A DNA stretch of 64,000 nt from Streptomyces luteogriseus (GTDB taxonomy: Bacteria > Actinomycetota > Actinomycetes > Streptomycetales > Streptomycetaceae), in assembly GCF_014205055.1 (NCBI RefSeq), contig NZ_JACHMS010000001.1, positions 3,968,001 through 4,032,000 on the forward strand. Reading direction: 5' to 3'. The position numbers and the translations under genes were made by a program. The first letter of the stretch is position 1, and each line of letters starts with the position of its first letter. Positions 55,681 to 64,000 of this stretch are shown in pieces. The notes under the pieces were generated by a model that was not told where the DNA came from, did not search any database, and saw only the letters and a list, made by a program, of their open reading frames with translations.

Positions 55681-56331
55681 TTGGCCTGTGACCTGTGGCT
55701 GGTACCGCTCGTGGACGTGTTGTGCCACACGCCGGACAACCCCTTCGCCGAGGAACTCGCGCAATACAACAAGGTGCTCGCCGAGGCCGGCCTGCCGCCG
55801 GTGCCGGTGTACCAGTACATGCCGGGCCTGTCCGGCGAGGTCGCCCCGATCGCGGGCTTCGACTACGACGCGCTGCACTTCCTGCGCCGGGCCTATCTGC
55901 TCCAGGTGTGCGGCCTGCCGGTCACGCCCGTGGACGAACTCGGCGGCGACTACGAGCAGTTGCTGGAGATGTTCGAGTCGACGGCCCAGCAGTCGCACCT
56001 GGTCTGGCACTACGACCACGCGGGCGCCTACGTCCCCGTCGACTTCCCCGGCCCGCTGGCCGACGACGCCCTCCTCGCCGGCGGCGGCCCGCTGGGCTCC
56101 TCGCACGCGCTGCTGCGGGAGCTGGAGGTGGTCGCCCCGGCCCTCGGCATCGACCCGGCCAACCCGCCGGCGGCCCCGCAGCCGCCGCTCGCCCCGACGG
56201 AGCTGGAGGAACCCGCCGTGCCCGCCCCGTACGACCCGAGCCCGTTCGCCCGCGAACGGCACGTCTGGCTCGGGCTGCACGCGGCCGTGACCCGCAGTCT
56301 CGCCCAGGGGTCGATGATCGTCTTCAGCTGA
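55681..56331 (+). CDS. Hypothetical protein (216 aa)
   Basis: TTG start at 55681, behind GAGGAG. A Leu-rich, mainly soluble protein (CDLWLVPLVDVLCHTPDNPFAEELA...) with a conserved-looking centre (YDALHFLRRAYLL) and a Pro-rich loop near residue 165. No family recognised. Position between a GntR gene and purA is not informative. Confidence 0.75.
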   Translation: MACDLWLVPLVDVLCHTPDNPFAEELAQYNKVLAEAGLPPVPVYQYMPGLSGEVAPIAGFDYDALHFLRRAYLLQVCGLPVTPVDELGGDYEQLLEMFESTAQQSHLVWHYDHAGAYVPVDFPGPLADDALLAGGGPLGSSHALLRELEVVAPALGIDPANPPAAPQPPLAPTELEEPAVPAPYDPSPFARERHVWLGLHAAVTRSLAQGSMIVFS

Positions 56332-56357
56332 GCCCCGTCGTCGGCCGGACCGGCGGC

Positions 56358-56651
56358 TCAGCGTCCCAGCTGGGAGAGGCCCTTCTGCACGTCCTCCATG
56401 TTCATCACGGGCGTGTAGGAGATCTCCGCGCCCAGCTGGAGGAAGAAGGGCTCGCTGAGAACCGGCATCTGCCAGCTGTCCTGCATGTCGAAGAACACGT
56501 AGGCGGTGCGCTTGCCGTGGTCGGTGGTGAAGTAGGCCGCTTCGGGCTTGATCTGTTCCATCGACTCCTGGATCAGCTTGCCCAGGGTGCCGTTCCGGAT
56601 GGCCTCGTTGGCCTTCTCCGTGTCCATGGATGCCTTGAGCAGTACGCGCAT
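56358..56651 (-). CDS. Small hypothetical protein (97 aa)
   Basis: ATG at 56651 has AGAAGG 8 nt upstream; a GTG 9 nt earlier is possible. A compact alpha/beta protein (RVLLKASMDTEKANEA...TAYVFFDM) looking like a dimeric alpha-beta barrel (ferredoxin-like); function unknown. It precedes the purA terminator by 80 bp on the same strand. Confidence 0.72.
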   Translation of the reverse strand: MRVLLKASMDTEKANEAIRNGTLGKLIQESMEQIKPEAAYFTTDHGKRTAYVFFDMQDSWQMPVLSEPFFLQLGAEISYTPVMNMEDVQKGLSQLGR

Positions 56652-56734
56652 CGTGGTCACCTTCTTCTGGTCGACGCACGCGGGGGTACGAATTCAGCGT
56701 ATGCCGGTTCCCGGCAACTCTCCCTGCGACGGAA

Positions 56735-56772
56735 CGCAGGCCGGCCCCCGTTCACACGGGGGCCGGCCTGCG
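56735..56772 (-). terminator. Terminator of purA
   Basis: A perfect 17-bp stem with loop TCAC just beyond the purA stop. Confidence 0.92.
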
Positions 56773-56786
56773 GACGCGGGGGCGGG

Positions 56787-58070
56787 TCAGATGAACGAGT
56801 TGATCTCGATCGTCTCGTCCCGGCCCGGACCGACGCCGATCGCGGAGATCGGGGCGCCGGACATCTCCTCCAGCGCCTTCACATACGCCTGGGCGTTCTT
56901 CGGCAGGTCACCGAAGGTCTTGGCCTTGGAGATGTCCTCGTTCCAGCCCGGGAGCATCTCGTAGACCGGCTTGGCGTGGTGGAAGTCGGTCTGGGAGTAC
57001 GGGAGCTCCTCGACGCGCTTGCCGTCGATCTCGTACGCCACGCAGACCGGGATCTGCTCCCAGCCGGTGAGGACGTCGAGCTTGGTGAGGAAGAAGTCGG
57101 TCAGGCCGTTCACGCGGGTCGCGTAGCGGGCGATGACCGCGTCGAACCAGCCGCAGCGGCGGTCACGGCCGGTGGTGACACCGCGCTCCCCGCCGATGCG
57201 GCGCAGCGCCTCGCCGTCCTCGTCGAACAGCTCGGTCGGGAACGGACCGGCGCCGACGCGGGTGGTGTACGCCTTGAGGATGCCGATGACCCGGCTGATC
57301 TTCGTCGGGCCGACACCGGCGCCGGTGCAGGCACCGCCCGCGGTCGGGTTCGACGAGGTGACGAAGGGGTACGTGCCGTGGTCGATGTCGAGGAGCGTGC
57401 CCTGGCCGCCCTCGAACAGGACGACCTTGTCCTCCTCCAGCGCCTGGTTGAGGACCAGGACGGTGTCGGAGACGTACGGCGCGAGCTTGTCGGCGTAGCC
57501 CAGCAGCTCCTCGACCACCTGCTCCACGGCGATGGCGCGCCGGTTGTACAGCTTGGTGAGGACCTGGTTCTTGACGTCGAGGGCAGCCTCGACCTTCTGC
57601 GTGAGGATCGACTCGTCGTACAGGTCCTGCACGCGGATGCCGACGCGGTTGATCTTGTCGGCGTAGGTCGGGCCGATGCCGCGCCCGGTCGTGCCGATCT
57701 TCCGCTTGCCGAGGAAGCGCTCGGTCACCTTGTCCACCGTCACGTTGTACGGGGTGATGATGTGCGCGTTTCCGCTGAGGAGGAGCTTGGACGTGTCGAC
57801 GCCACGCTCGTTCAGACCGCTCAGCTCGGAGAGCAGGACCGACGGGTCGACGACGACGCCGTTTCCGATGACCGGCGTACAGCCGGGAGACAGGATTCCG
57901 GAAGGGAGGAGGTGCAGTGCATACTTCTGGTCACCCACGACCACCGTGTGGCCGGCGTTGTTGCCGCCCTGGTAGCGCACTACATAATCCACGGAGCCAC
58001 CGAGAAGGTCGGTGGCCTTTCCCTTGCCTTCGTCACCCCACTGAGCACCGAGCAGCACAAGTGCGGGCAC
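56787..58070 (-). CDS. purA: Adenylosuccinate synthetase
   Basis: 427 aa, GTG start behind GGAAGGGG. Condenses IMP and aspartate with GTP in AMP synthesis. WGDEGKGK with Asp13, His41 in NAGHT, the IMP loop [13 protein letters not shown] and [14 protein letters not shown] are conserved. A longer upstream frame is not used because the family starts at [10 protein letters not shown]. Confidence 0.97.
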   Translation of the reverse strand: MPALVLLGAQWGDEGKGKATDLLGGSVDYVVRYQGGNNAGHTVVVGDQKYALHLLPSGILSPGCTPVIGNGVVVDPSVLLSELSGLNERGVDTSKLLLSGNAHIITPYNVTVDKVTERFLGKRKIGTTGRGIGPTYADKINRVGIRVQDLYDESILTQKVEAALDVKNQVLTKLYNRRAIAVEQVVEELLGYADKLAPYVSDTVLVLNQALEEDKVVLFEGGQGTLLDIDHGTYPFVTSSNPTAGGACTGAGVGPTKISRVIGILKAYTTRVGAGPFPTELFDEDGEALRRIGGERGVTTGRDRRCGWFDAVIARYATRVNGLTDFFLTKLDVLTGWEQIPVCVAYEIDGKRVEELPYSQTDFHHAKPVYEMLPGWNEDISKAKTFGDLPKNAQAYVKALEEMSGAPISAIGVGPGRDETIEINSFI

Positions 58071-58194
58071 GCGCGTACACCCCTTCCGGGCGGGGCATGT
58101 CCATGGTCGAGGGCGAACGCGCAGGATCGCAGCCGCGTGCACCGCGACCGTCGTTGGCCGCCAACCGTCGGACCGGATGCCCCGGAATAGACGA

Positions 58195-58222
58195 AGCCCC
58201 TGGCGCAATAGCGCAAGGGGCT
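58195..58222. terminator. Hairpin in the purA / DAG-kinase-like divergent region
   Basis: A 12-bp stem with one mismatch around AATA. On the minus strand it lies 125 nt before the purA start, so it could be a leader attenuator; it is also 34 nt before the divergent gene. Confidence 0.5.
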
Positions 58223-58255
58223 CTTGCACAAAGATGCTACCCGAGGAAGCGAGGC

Positions 58256-59137
58256 ATGGCCGAGGTGGCGACTTCCGCGACGTCCGAGCAGCTGCTGGTG
58301 GTGGTCGATCCGGTCGCCCGTAGGTCCGACGGCGAGTCCGTCCGGATCGCGAAAGACGTGCTCGGAGCGGGTGCCGGCATGAAGCTGTGCCTGCCGGACG
58401 GGCCGGAGGAGTTCGCCCGGGCGCTGGCCCGGCGGGGCTCGCGGCGACCGGTCGTGGTGGGCGACGACCGGGCCCTGATCCGCGCGGTGGCGCTGCTGCA
58501 CCGGCACCGGGAGCTGGCCGGATGCGCGCTGTCGGTGGTGCCGGTCGGGGGCGCGCAGTCGCTGGCCCGGTCGCTGGGGGTGCCGTCGGGGACGGTGGCG
58601 GCGGCGCGGGCGGTGCTCGACGGGGTCGTGCGGCGCATGGATCTGATGGTCGACGACAGCGACGGGGTGGTGCTCGGCGCGCTGCGGATACCGCCGTTGC
58701 GGCCCGCTCCGGCCGGGACGCTCCTGGAGGACCCGCCGGACGGGGACACCGTGCCGGGCCACCCGTGGCTGCGCACCTGCCAGTCCCTGGTCCGGACGCT
58801 GGTACCGGCGGGCCGCCCGTCCCGGGTCGCCGCCGCGCCCGAGCCGGGGCCGTCCCGGCTGCGGGTCGAGGTGGACGGGGAGACGCTCGTCGACCTGGAC
58901 CAGCCGGTGGAGGCGGTGTCCGTGGCGCCGGGCGCCGCGGGGATCGCGTCGGTGGAGGTCAGGCCGCTGTCGGTGGGCGCGGAGGCCTCGCCGCTGCTGG
59001 CCGAGGGCCGGACGGTGACGGTGTCCGGGGCGCACTTCCGCTACCGCGCGGACACGGTGGTCTCGGGGCCGGTACGGACCCGGACGTGGGTGGTGCGGGA
59101 GGACGCCTGGGGGCTGACGGTGCCGTCGGGGCGGTGA
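58256..59137 (+). CDS. Diacylglycerol-kinase-like catalytic domain protein
   Basis: 293 aa from the ATG at 58256, with GAGG motifs upstream. The N-terminal part ([17 protein letters not shown]...[11 protein letters not shown]) has the fold of lipid/sphingosine kinases, but the nucleotide motif GGDGT is replaced by VGDDR, so catalysis is uncertain. The C-terminal half is beta-rich like the DAG-kinase lipid-binding domain. Confidence 0.7.
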   Translation: MAEVATSATSEQLLVVVDPVARRSDGESVRIAKDVLGAGAGMKLCLPDGPEEFARALARRGSRRPVVVGDDRALIRAVALLHRHRELAGCALSVVPVGGAQSLARSLGVPSGTVAAARAVLDGVVRRMDLMVDDSDGVVLGALRIPPLRPAPAGTLLEDPPDGDTVPGHPWLRTCQSLVRTLVPAGRPSRVAAAPEPGPSRLRVEVDGETLVDLDQPVEAVSVAPGAAGIASVEVRPLSVGAEASPLLAEGRTVTVSGAHFRYRADTVVSGPVRTRTWVVREDAWGLTVPSGR

Positions 59138-59586
59138 GCGGGCCCGGGGTCTGTCGTCGAATGATCTCCGATCGGGAATCATGGTCGGGCGATACGTCGC
59201 CATGAACTGTCCGAAGCCGATCGGGTCTTCGCGCAGCCGCTGCTGCCCCGGCCGAGCGGAGGCGCAGGCGACTGGACGCCCGGACGGTACTCAACGCCGG
59301 CGGGCCGAGGACGGCACCTTCGCGCCGGGTGCGGCCCCATCAGGTTCTTTCACGGGATGGCGCAAAAAGTCACAAGGCTTATGCACCGATGTTGTAAGCG
59401 TGCTGAGACTCGACCGTTTCACCACCGAGAACCCCTGATCGGACGTTTAGCACAGGGCCGCCAGGGGATGATGTCGCCGCGACCAGTAACCGATGCCCAG
59501 ATCGAGACGTTTCCCGCATGGGTGAGCGACCATATCCGTGTCCCGCAACGCCCTGAAGGACACGATCACCGTCTCTAGGAGCCAGA
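59138..59586. other. Boundary region before the accessory genes
   Basis: 449 bp without a convincing ORF. AT-rich patches around 59350-59400 (TCACAAGGCTTATGC) and 59440-59470 stand out against the flanks; no terminal repeats or transposase remnant could be confirmed. Confidence 0.5.
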
Positions 59587-60573
59587 ATGACGCGCTGGGG
59601 CATCGTCGGTACGGGAAAAATCGCAGTCGCGTTCACCGAAGCGCTGCGGGTGACCGAAGGTTCGCGATTGGTGGCCGTGGGCACGCGCGACATCAGGAAC
59701 GCGGCGCGCCTCACGCGTTTGGCACCCGAGGTCCGGGTGCACTGCGGTTACCAGGCACTGATGCGGGATCCCGAGGTCGATGCCGTGTATGTCGCCACCC
59801 CTCACACGGAACACCGATCAGCGTCTCTCCTCGCGCTTGAGCACGGAAAGCCCGTACTCTGCGAAAAGCCGTTCGCGATCAATCATTCCGAGGCAGCGGA
59901 CATGGTGAGGGCGGCACGCGAGCGCGGCGTCTTCCTGATGGAAGCAATGTGGACGAGGTTCACTCCTGCGATGCGGGAAGTTGTGCGCATGGTCGCGGAC
60001 GGCACGATCGGCCAGCCGCGCGCCCTCGTGGCCGAACTCGGCTGGTACAGCGATCCGGATCCGACACACCGGCTGCGGAACCTGGAGCTCGGCGGCGGCG
60101 CCCTGATGGACATCGGCATCTACCCGGTGTCACTGGCCCACCACCTGTTCGGGCGTCCCGTCGGCATCGCGGCGACCAGTACCCGTGCGACTACCGGCGC
60201 GGACGAACAGACCGGGGCCGTCCTCACGCACGAAGGCGGTCAGCTGACCAGCCTGATGTGCAGCATCCAGGTCGACTCCCCCGCGCACGCCGTGATCCTG
60301 GGCACCGGCGGACGCATCGAGATGGACCGCTGGTACAACCCCACGGCCTTCGACCTGCTGCTGAGCGACGGGAGCAGGATCCCCCACCGGTTCCCGCACC
60401 GCGGAAACGGGATGGAGCACGAGGCGGAGGAGGTCAGCCGGTGCCTTGCGGCCGGCCGGCTGGAGAGTCCGCTCATGCCGCTGGACGAGACCCTGTCCAT
60501 CATGGAAACGATGGATGCGATCCGATCCAAGATCGACCTGCGTTTTCCGGCGGACGCTATTTTCGCCGGCTGA
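59587..60573 (+). CDS. Gfo/Idh/MocA family oxidoreductase
   Basis: 328 aa; ATG with AGGAG upstream. NAD(P)-binding GIVGTGKIA (5-13), the family motif EKP (93-95, with the hydride-site Lys94) and the substrate-domain histidine region GGALMDIGIYPVSLAHHLF. Probably a sugar or inositol-type dehydrogenase/reductase. It converges with the SIR2 gene across 6 bp. Confidence 0.92.
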   Translation: MTRWGIVGTGKIAVAFTEALRVTEGSRLVAVGTRDIRNAARLTRLAPEVRVHCGYQALMRDPEVDAVYVATPHTEHRSASLLALEHGKPVLCEKPFAINHSEAADMVRAARERGVFLMEAMWTRFTPAMREVVRMVADGTIGQPRALVAELGWYSDPDPTHRLRNLELGGGALMDIGIYPVSLAHHLFGRPVGIAATSTRATTGADEQTGAVLTHEGGQLTSLMCSIQVDSPAHAVILGTGGRIEMDRWYNPTAFDLLLSDGSRIPHRFPHRGNGMEHEAEEVSRCLAAGRLESPLMPLDETLSIMETMDAIRSKIDLRFPADAIFAG

Positions 60574-60579
60574 GGCACC

Positions 60580-62031
60580 TCACAGGACCTCGTGCAATGC
60601 CACCTCATAGTCGTAGTTGTACGGATCGTGATCGACGAAGGACACCCGCAGCAAGGCGACCGAGTCTTCGGGATCGTCGGGCAGGTGCCGGTAGTTCATG
60701 AGGTTCGAGAGGTACTGCGATATGGCATGCGTCCCGATGGCGTAGATTCCGGCGAACAAGTAGATGTGCTTGCTCGGATTCCACGGATTTCGGTACCGGG
60801 CGACGACGCAGTAGTCCGACATCTCGGCGTTCCCGGGCGACTTCGAGGGATCATCGGCGATGTATTCCCTGGCCGTTTTCAGGTCCTGGATGTAGCGCTT
60901 TCCGTCCGTATGACAGAAGCGCACGCAGATGTTTCCGGGACCCAGCTCCTCGAAGACCCGGCGTGTGAATTTGTTGCCGAACGGTGAGCAGATCAGGACG
61001 ACGTTGTCTCCCATGTACGTGTCCGCCTCCTCCAGGGCCACCTGATCGGCCACCCAGCGGGTGGACACCCCCATGCGTTCCAGCGCACGTTCCACTTGCT
61101 GGGCGACGCGGACGTCACAGTCCGGGTAGAAGACGAACTGCTCACCGTCGTTCAGGGTCGAGCTGATGACCAGCGGCACCCTGTCACCGTTCCGCAGTCC
61201 TTTGAAGAACCTCTCGATGTGCACGAGATCACTCGTGGCGTTGGCGAGGTCCGACAGGAACGACTTGAGCTGCTCGCTGGGGTTCGCCCCGGGCCATCCC
61301 GAGAGGTCGATCGTCTTGATGCCCCGGCGCGCGAGGTCGTCGATCTCCATCGCCGAGGCGTGCGGCACGCACAGGTAGTGCGTCTGCGCCATGTTCCCCA
61401 TGTTGTACAGGACGTTGTCGTAGATGTTGTTGAAGTCGGGGTCGCTCAGGCTGTACCCCACGAACAGGAACATGTGGTGGATGAGGTCGCTCTGGAGCGT
61501 GTTGATCGTGACGCTGTTCGCGTTGACGAACCGCGCGTAGTCGTCCCTCGTGATGATCAGTGTCTGCGGCTGGGAGAGCGTTCCGTGGATCTTCCTGACC
61601 ACGTGCCCGTGGATGTCGGAGGAGGCCCGTGCCGCCTCCTCGCTCGCGACGACGCTGAACCGCTGCCCCTGGTCCCGGAGGGCGTCCTCCAGCAGTTCGT
61701 CGTAGTTGGTGGTGTAGAAGGTGGTGCAGGGCAGCCGGGCCAGGAGGCGGTGCACCTCCGACCGCACGTTCCGCCGGTCGCCCAGCAGTTCCCGCACCGT
61801 GGAGAGCAGCAGCCGGCGGTTGAACCGGTTCTCGTAGTACTGCGGGATCTTGTTCAGCTCGGTCGTGGGGAAGCCCCCGTCGGGGCCTGGTTCGATGTCC
61901 AGTTCCAGGGCGAGCCGGGTGACGAACTGCTGCCAGGTCGGCAGGCCCGCGTCGACCGAGGCGCCGGCACCCACGAAGACTGCGCCGCGTCCGCCGCGGA
62001 AGGCCGATACCAGGTCGCTGGGAAGGTGCAC
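60580..62031 (-). CDS. SIR2-domain protein with uncharacterised C-terminal module
   Basis: 483 aa, GTG behind GGAGG. N-terminal SIR2_2 domain (1-~265): GAGAS (21-25), TTNYDELLE (107-115), catalytic His149 in KIHG, and VGYSLSDPDF (191-200), the set of bacterial defence NADases. The rest (about 270-483) has an SxxGNxxT pattern (CSPFGNKFT), RNPWNPS and FAGIYAIGTHA, a Rossmann-like region I cannot assign to a named family. It is the last gene of a three-gene run with GMC and an unknown upstream gene. SIR2 plus sensor modules form Thoeris/DSR-type abortive defence systems, but no such partner is recognised here. Confidence 0.82.
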   Translation of the reverse strand: MHLPSDLVSAFRGGRGAVFVGAGASVDAGLPTWQQFVTRLALELDIEPGPDGGFPTTELNKIPQYYENRFNRRLLLSTVRELLGDRRNVRSEVHRLLARLPCTTFYTTNYDELLEDALRDQGQRFSVVASEEAARASSDIHGHVVRKIHGTLSQPQTLIITRDDYARFVNANSVTINTLQSDLIHHMFLFVGYSLSDPDFNNIYDNVLYNMGNMAQTHYLCVPHASAMEIDDLARRGIKTIDLSGWPGANPSEQLKSFLSDLANATSDLVHIERFFKGLRNGDRVPLVISSTLNDGEQFVFYPDCDVRVAQQVERALERMGVSTRWVADQVALEEADTYMGDNVVLICSPFGNKFTRRVFEELGPGNICVRFCHTDGKRYIQDLKTAREYIADDPSKSPGNAEMSDYCVVARYRNPWNPSKHIYLFAGIYAIGTHAISQYLSNLMNYRHLPDDPEDSVALLRVSFVDHDPYNYDYEVALHEVL

Positions 62032-62073
62032 GGGTGCCTCCGAAGGGGTGTCACGCGCTCGCGTCGCGGGTGG

Positions 62074-63540
62074 TCACAGGGTCGAAGATGTGGCCCTGGC
62101 CTGTCCGGTGGCCAGGGCCATGGTGGTCAGCGAGGGATTCGCCGCACCGGATCGGGGAAAGGCGGCCGGCCCCGCGACGCGGACGGCCGGCAGGCACCGC
62201 AGGGCTCCGTAGTCGTCGGCGACCGAGGACCCGAGCGGCAGCGTGCCGGACTCGTGGTCCACGCTGCCGAGGGGGTAGACGTAGGGGAAGAAGGCGATGC
62301 CGTCGCCGTCGCCACGATGCGCACGGGCCCGCGTGCGGGCCGGGAGGTACTCAGGTGAGCCCGCTGCGAAGTGCCACTCGCCGGTGGGCAACGGTTTCCC
62401 CGCCAACCGTTCCGCCAGTTCCCCCAACTGCCGCGTCTGGTGCCCGATCACGCAGTGGTCCCGCGCGCTGAACCGGACGTCCACGACGGCGGGGGCACCG
62501 GGGGCCCTGGGGACGCGTACCGCCGAGTCGCCACCGACCTGCTCACCCATGGTCCACGCGGTGAGCAGCACCCGATCGGGATCGGAGGTCTCCGTGACGT
62601 CCACGAAGAGGTTGGATTCCGTGGGGTCGGTCCTGGGGACGTAGCAGAGCGCATCGCCGGGCAGGCGCGGCAGAGCCAGCACGCGGCGTGGCACGGAGGC
62701 GGTGAACCCCTGCACGATGTGGTCGTTCAGGCCTTCCAGCCGGCACTCGTCCGTCCCTGCCACCCGCATCATCAAGCGTCCCGCCAGTACGGTGGTCGGC
62801 AGCGTGCCCGCCGCGAGGCACACGCGTTCCGCGACCAGGACCCGGTGGCTCCCGCCGGAGTCCAGTGTCAGGGCCACCCGGCCGGAGGCCGTCGGGGTCA
62901 TCTCCAGCACCTCGCACCGCGCGTGCACCGGAGGCAGGCCCCCCGGCTCCTCCCTGAGCCAATGCTCTACCGGGGAGTACGGAACGCGGATGCCGGTGGC
63001 GCGGTCGAATCGAGCCGCCTGCGGCACCGTCCGGGCGAAGTAGCCCTGGGCGAGGAGCCACTTCAGCACAGCGGCCTCCAGGGGCCCCCGGGAGGCGTCC
63101 AGCGGCTCGCCGAGCCAGTCCTCCAACCGCCGTGCAGTGTCGGCGTACCACCCGCTGCCGCTCACGGAGCCCAGGGCGTCGACGACCGAAGGGGGCCATG
63201 CCCCGGCGCGCAGTACGTCGTTCTCGATCGGGAGGCACACACCGTGCCAGTAGAGCGAGCGGCCGCCGACCCGGCGCCGGATACCGGAGGAACGGTGGAA
63301 GTGGGGCGGACGGTTGCTGGACCAGGACCGGGCGAAGTACGGATCGGCTGCGGCCGTGTGCCACAGGCGCAGCCCGATGTCCCCGGGGAGGCTGTTCTTG
63401 TGCCGGAGATCGCCGACCGGTCCCGCTTCGAGAACCACACAGGACCGCACGCCTGACAAAGCCAGTTCCCGCGCCATGGTCAGCCCGGCGATGCCGGATC
63501 CGACGACGGCCACCTGGCAGCTCTCCGGTAAGTGCATCAT
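62074..63540 (-). CDS. GMC-type FAD oxidoreductase with an early TTA codon
   Basis: 488 aa from the ATG at 63540, which has GGGGG at good spacing; a GTG at 63561 overlapping the upstream stop is the alternative. FAD-binding GSGIAGL, GGRSLYWHG, and the C-terminal GMC signature (GTLPLG ... CLPAVRVAGPAAFP ... AANPSLTTMALA) are present. Codon 4 of this start is TTA (63529-63531), the rarest codon in Streptomyces, read only by the bldA tRNA. Separated from the SIR2 gene by 42 bp. Substrate unknown. Confidence 0.85.
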   Translation of the reverse strand: MMHLPESCQVAVVGSGIAGLTMARELALSGVRSCVVLEAGPVGDLRHKNSLPGDIGLRLWHTAAADPYFARSWSSNRPPHFHRSSGIRRRVGGRSLYWHGVCLPIENDVLRAGAWPPSVVDALGSVSGSGWYADTARRLEDWLGEPLDASRGPLEAAVLKWLLAQGYFARTVPQAARFDRATGIRVPYSPVEHWLREEPGGLPPVHARCEVLEMTPTASGRVALTLDSGGSHRVLVAERVCLAAGTLPTTVLAGRLMMRVAGTDECRLEGLNDHIVQGFTASVPRRVLALPRLPGDALCYVPRTDPTESNLFVDVTETSDPDRVLLTAWTMGEQVGGDSAVRVPRAPGAPAVVDVRFSARDHCVIGHQTRQLGELAERLAGKPLPTGEWHFAAGSPEYLPARTRARAHRGDGDGIAFFPYVYPLGSVDHESGTLPLGSSVADDYGALRCLPAVRVAGPAAFPRSGAANPSLTTMALATGQARATSSTL

Positions 63541-63557
63541 CGCATCGCCCCCGGGTT

Positions 63558-64000
63558 TCACTGATCGGCTGTCACATCGCGCCAGAGTGGCTGAGCACCC
63601 CGGAAATCGAGGTATTGGACCTTCGTGGGTGTTCCGGAAGAACCGTGGTGCGGATCGCGGCCCTCTGCCGGCAGGGTGTGTCGCTGTCTCGGCACCAGTG
63701 CGCCGTCCCGGCGCATGATCGGATATTCGACCTCCAGCACGCGGCAGAGCAATGCCGACACGTTCGCCTGGACGTTCCGGCCCGCCGTGGGGACGGGGCT
63801 GTGGAAGTTGCGCTCCGGGTCGGCGCGCATGATGTGCAGAATTTCAGCGAGAGCGCTGACGCATCCTGCTGTGGCGACCGAAGTGAGTCCTGCAACGAAC
63901 GTGCACCAGTGGGACTTTCCCATCGCGGCGGCGAACGGATTCCGGCAGGCAAGAATCATTCCATACGCAGGGTACATGCGGTCGTCGATGTCGTATGCGT
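63558..64000 (-). CDS. Unknown protein, 5' end cut by window
   Basis: The frame is open to the window edge; at least 147 C-terminal residues are visible (DIDDRMYPAYGMILAC...). It contains a mildly hydrophobic stretch (FVAGLTSVATAGCVSALAEIL) and a basic, Arg-rich end. No family recognised. The stop lies 17 nt before the GMC start, so the two are probably co-transcribed. Confidence 0.6.
   Translation of the reverse strand, partial: AYDIDDRMYPAYGMILACRNPFAAAMGKSHWCTFVAGLTSVATAGCVSALAEILHIMRADPERNFHSPVPTAGRNVQANVSALLCRVLEVEYPIMRRDGALVPRQRHTLPAEGRDPHHGSSGTPTKVQYLDFRGAQPLWRDVTADQ

Noticed and set aside
59181-59438. Possible remnant of a transposase before the Gfo/Idh gene
   Set aside because: The 85-codon frame shows no transposase motif and no terminal inverted repeats were found.

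Overview
The window is a GC-rich (roughly 70% by eye) actinobacterial chromosome segment, almost certainly Streptomyces. G/C third codon positions dominate, GTG and TTG starts are common, a wblA gene is present, and the gene order acsA - holin-like protein - epoxide-hydrolase-like protein - marP - NUDIX - nth - crp - MBL protein - NUDIX - RidA - paired ArsA-like ATPases - wblA - class A PBP - metallophosphoesterase matches, from memory, the Streptomyces block around wblA. The same core order is recognisable in Mycobacterium tuberculosis (acs, ephE, marP, nth, crp, the Rv3679/Rv3680 ATPases, whiB4, ponA2). Both window edges cut a gene.

Layout. 1-22.6 kb is the conserved core: a SulP transporter/carbonic anhydrase fusion, acetyl-CoA synthetase, NhaA, the acid-resistance-type protease MarP, DNA repair (endonuclease III), the regulators Crp and WblA, and envelope enzymes. 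22.7-25.1 kb follows a tRNA-Pro(CGG) gene and holds small Streptomyces-type proteins of unknown role. 25.1-34.4 kb carries a TIGR03943/permease pair, a double-RCK TrkA-like protein, an S9 peptidase, SURF1 and a membrane partner of an ECF-type sigma factor, which lies just beyond at 34.4-35.1 kb. 35.5-43.6 kb is core again: ask-asd, a two-component system, PhzF, recR-ybaB.

43.8-52.1 kb is a signalling and conflict-type neighbourhood. It has a SLATT 2TM protein, a 1126-aa cytosolic protein joining a trypsin-like protease, an nSTAND1-type P-loop NTPase, a coiled coil, a histidine kinase and a receiver, its small Trypsin-co-occurring (Trypco1-type) partner, a membrane-anchored PstS-like protein, and a Ser/Thr kinase. 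52.1-59.1 kb holds a PfpI/MarR operon with a striking operator, an aminotransferase, a GntR regulator and purA. 59.1-64 kb looks accessory: a Gfo/Idh/MocA oxidoreductase, then on the opposite strand an apparent operon of an unknown protein (cut by the edge), a GMC-type oxidoreductase with a TTA codon near its start, and a SIR2-domain protein with an unrecognised C-terminal module.

Recurrent features. At least eight genes carry TAnnnT exactly 6-7 nt before the start codon, the signature of leaderless transcripts. Many neighbours overlap by ATGA or GTGA. Short tandem repeats sit at six places in gene gaps or N-terminal coding extensions. The best candidates for a new system are the protease-STAND-kinase locus (44.6-48.3 kb) and the SIR2/GMC operon (60.6-64 kb).
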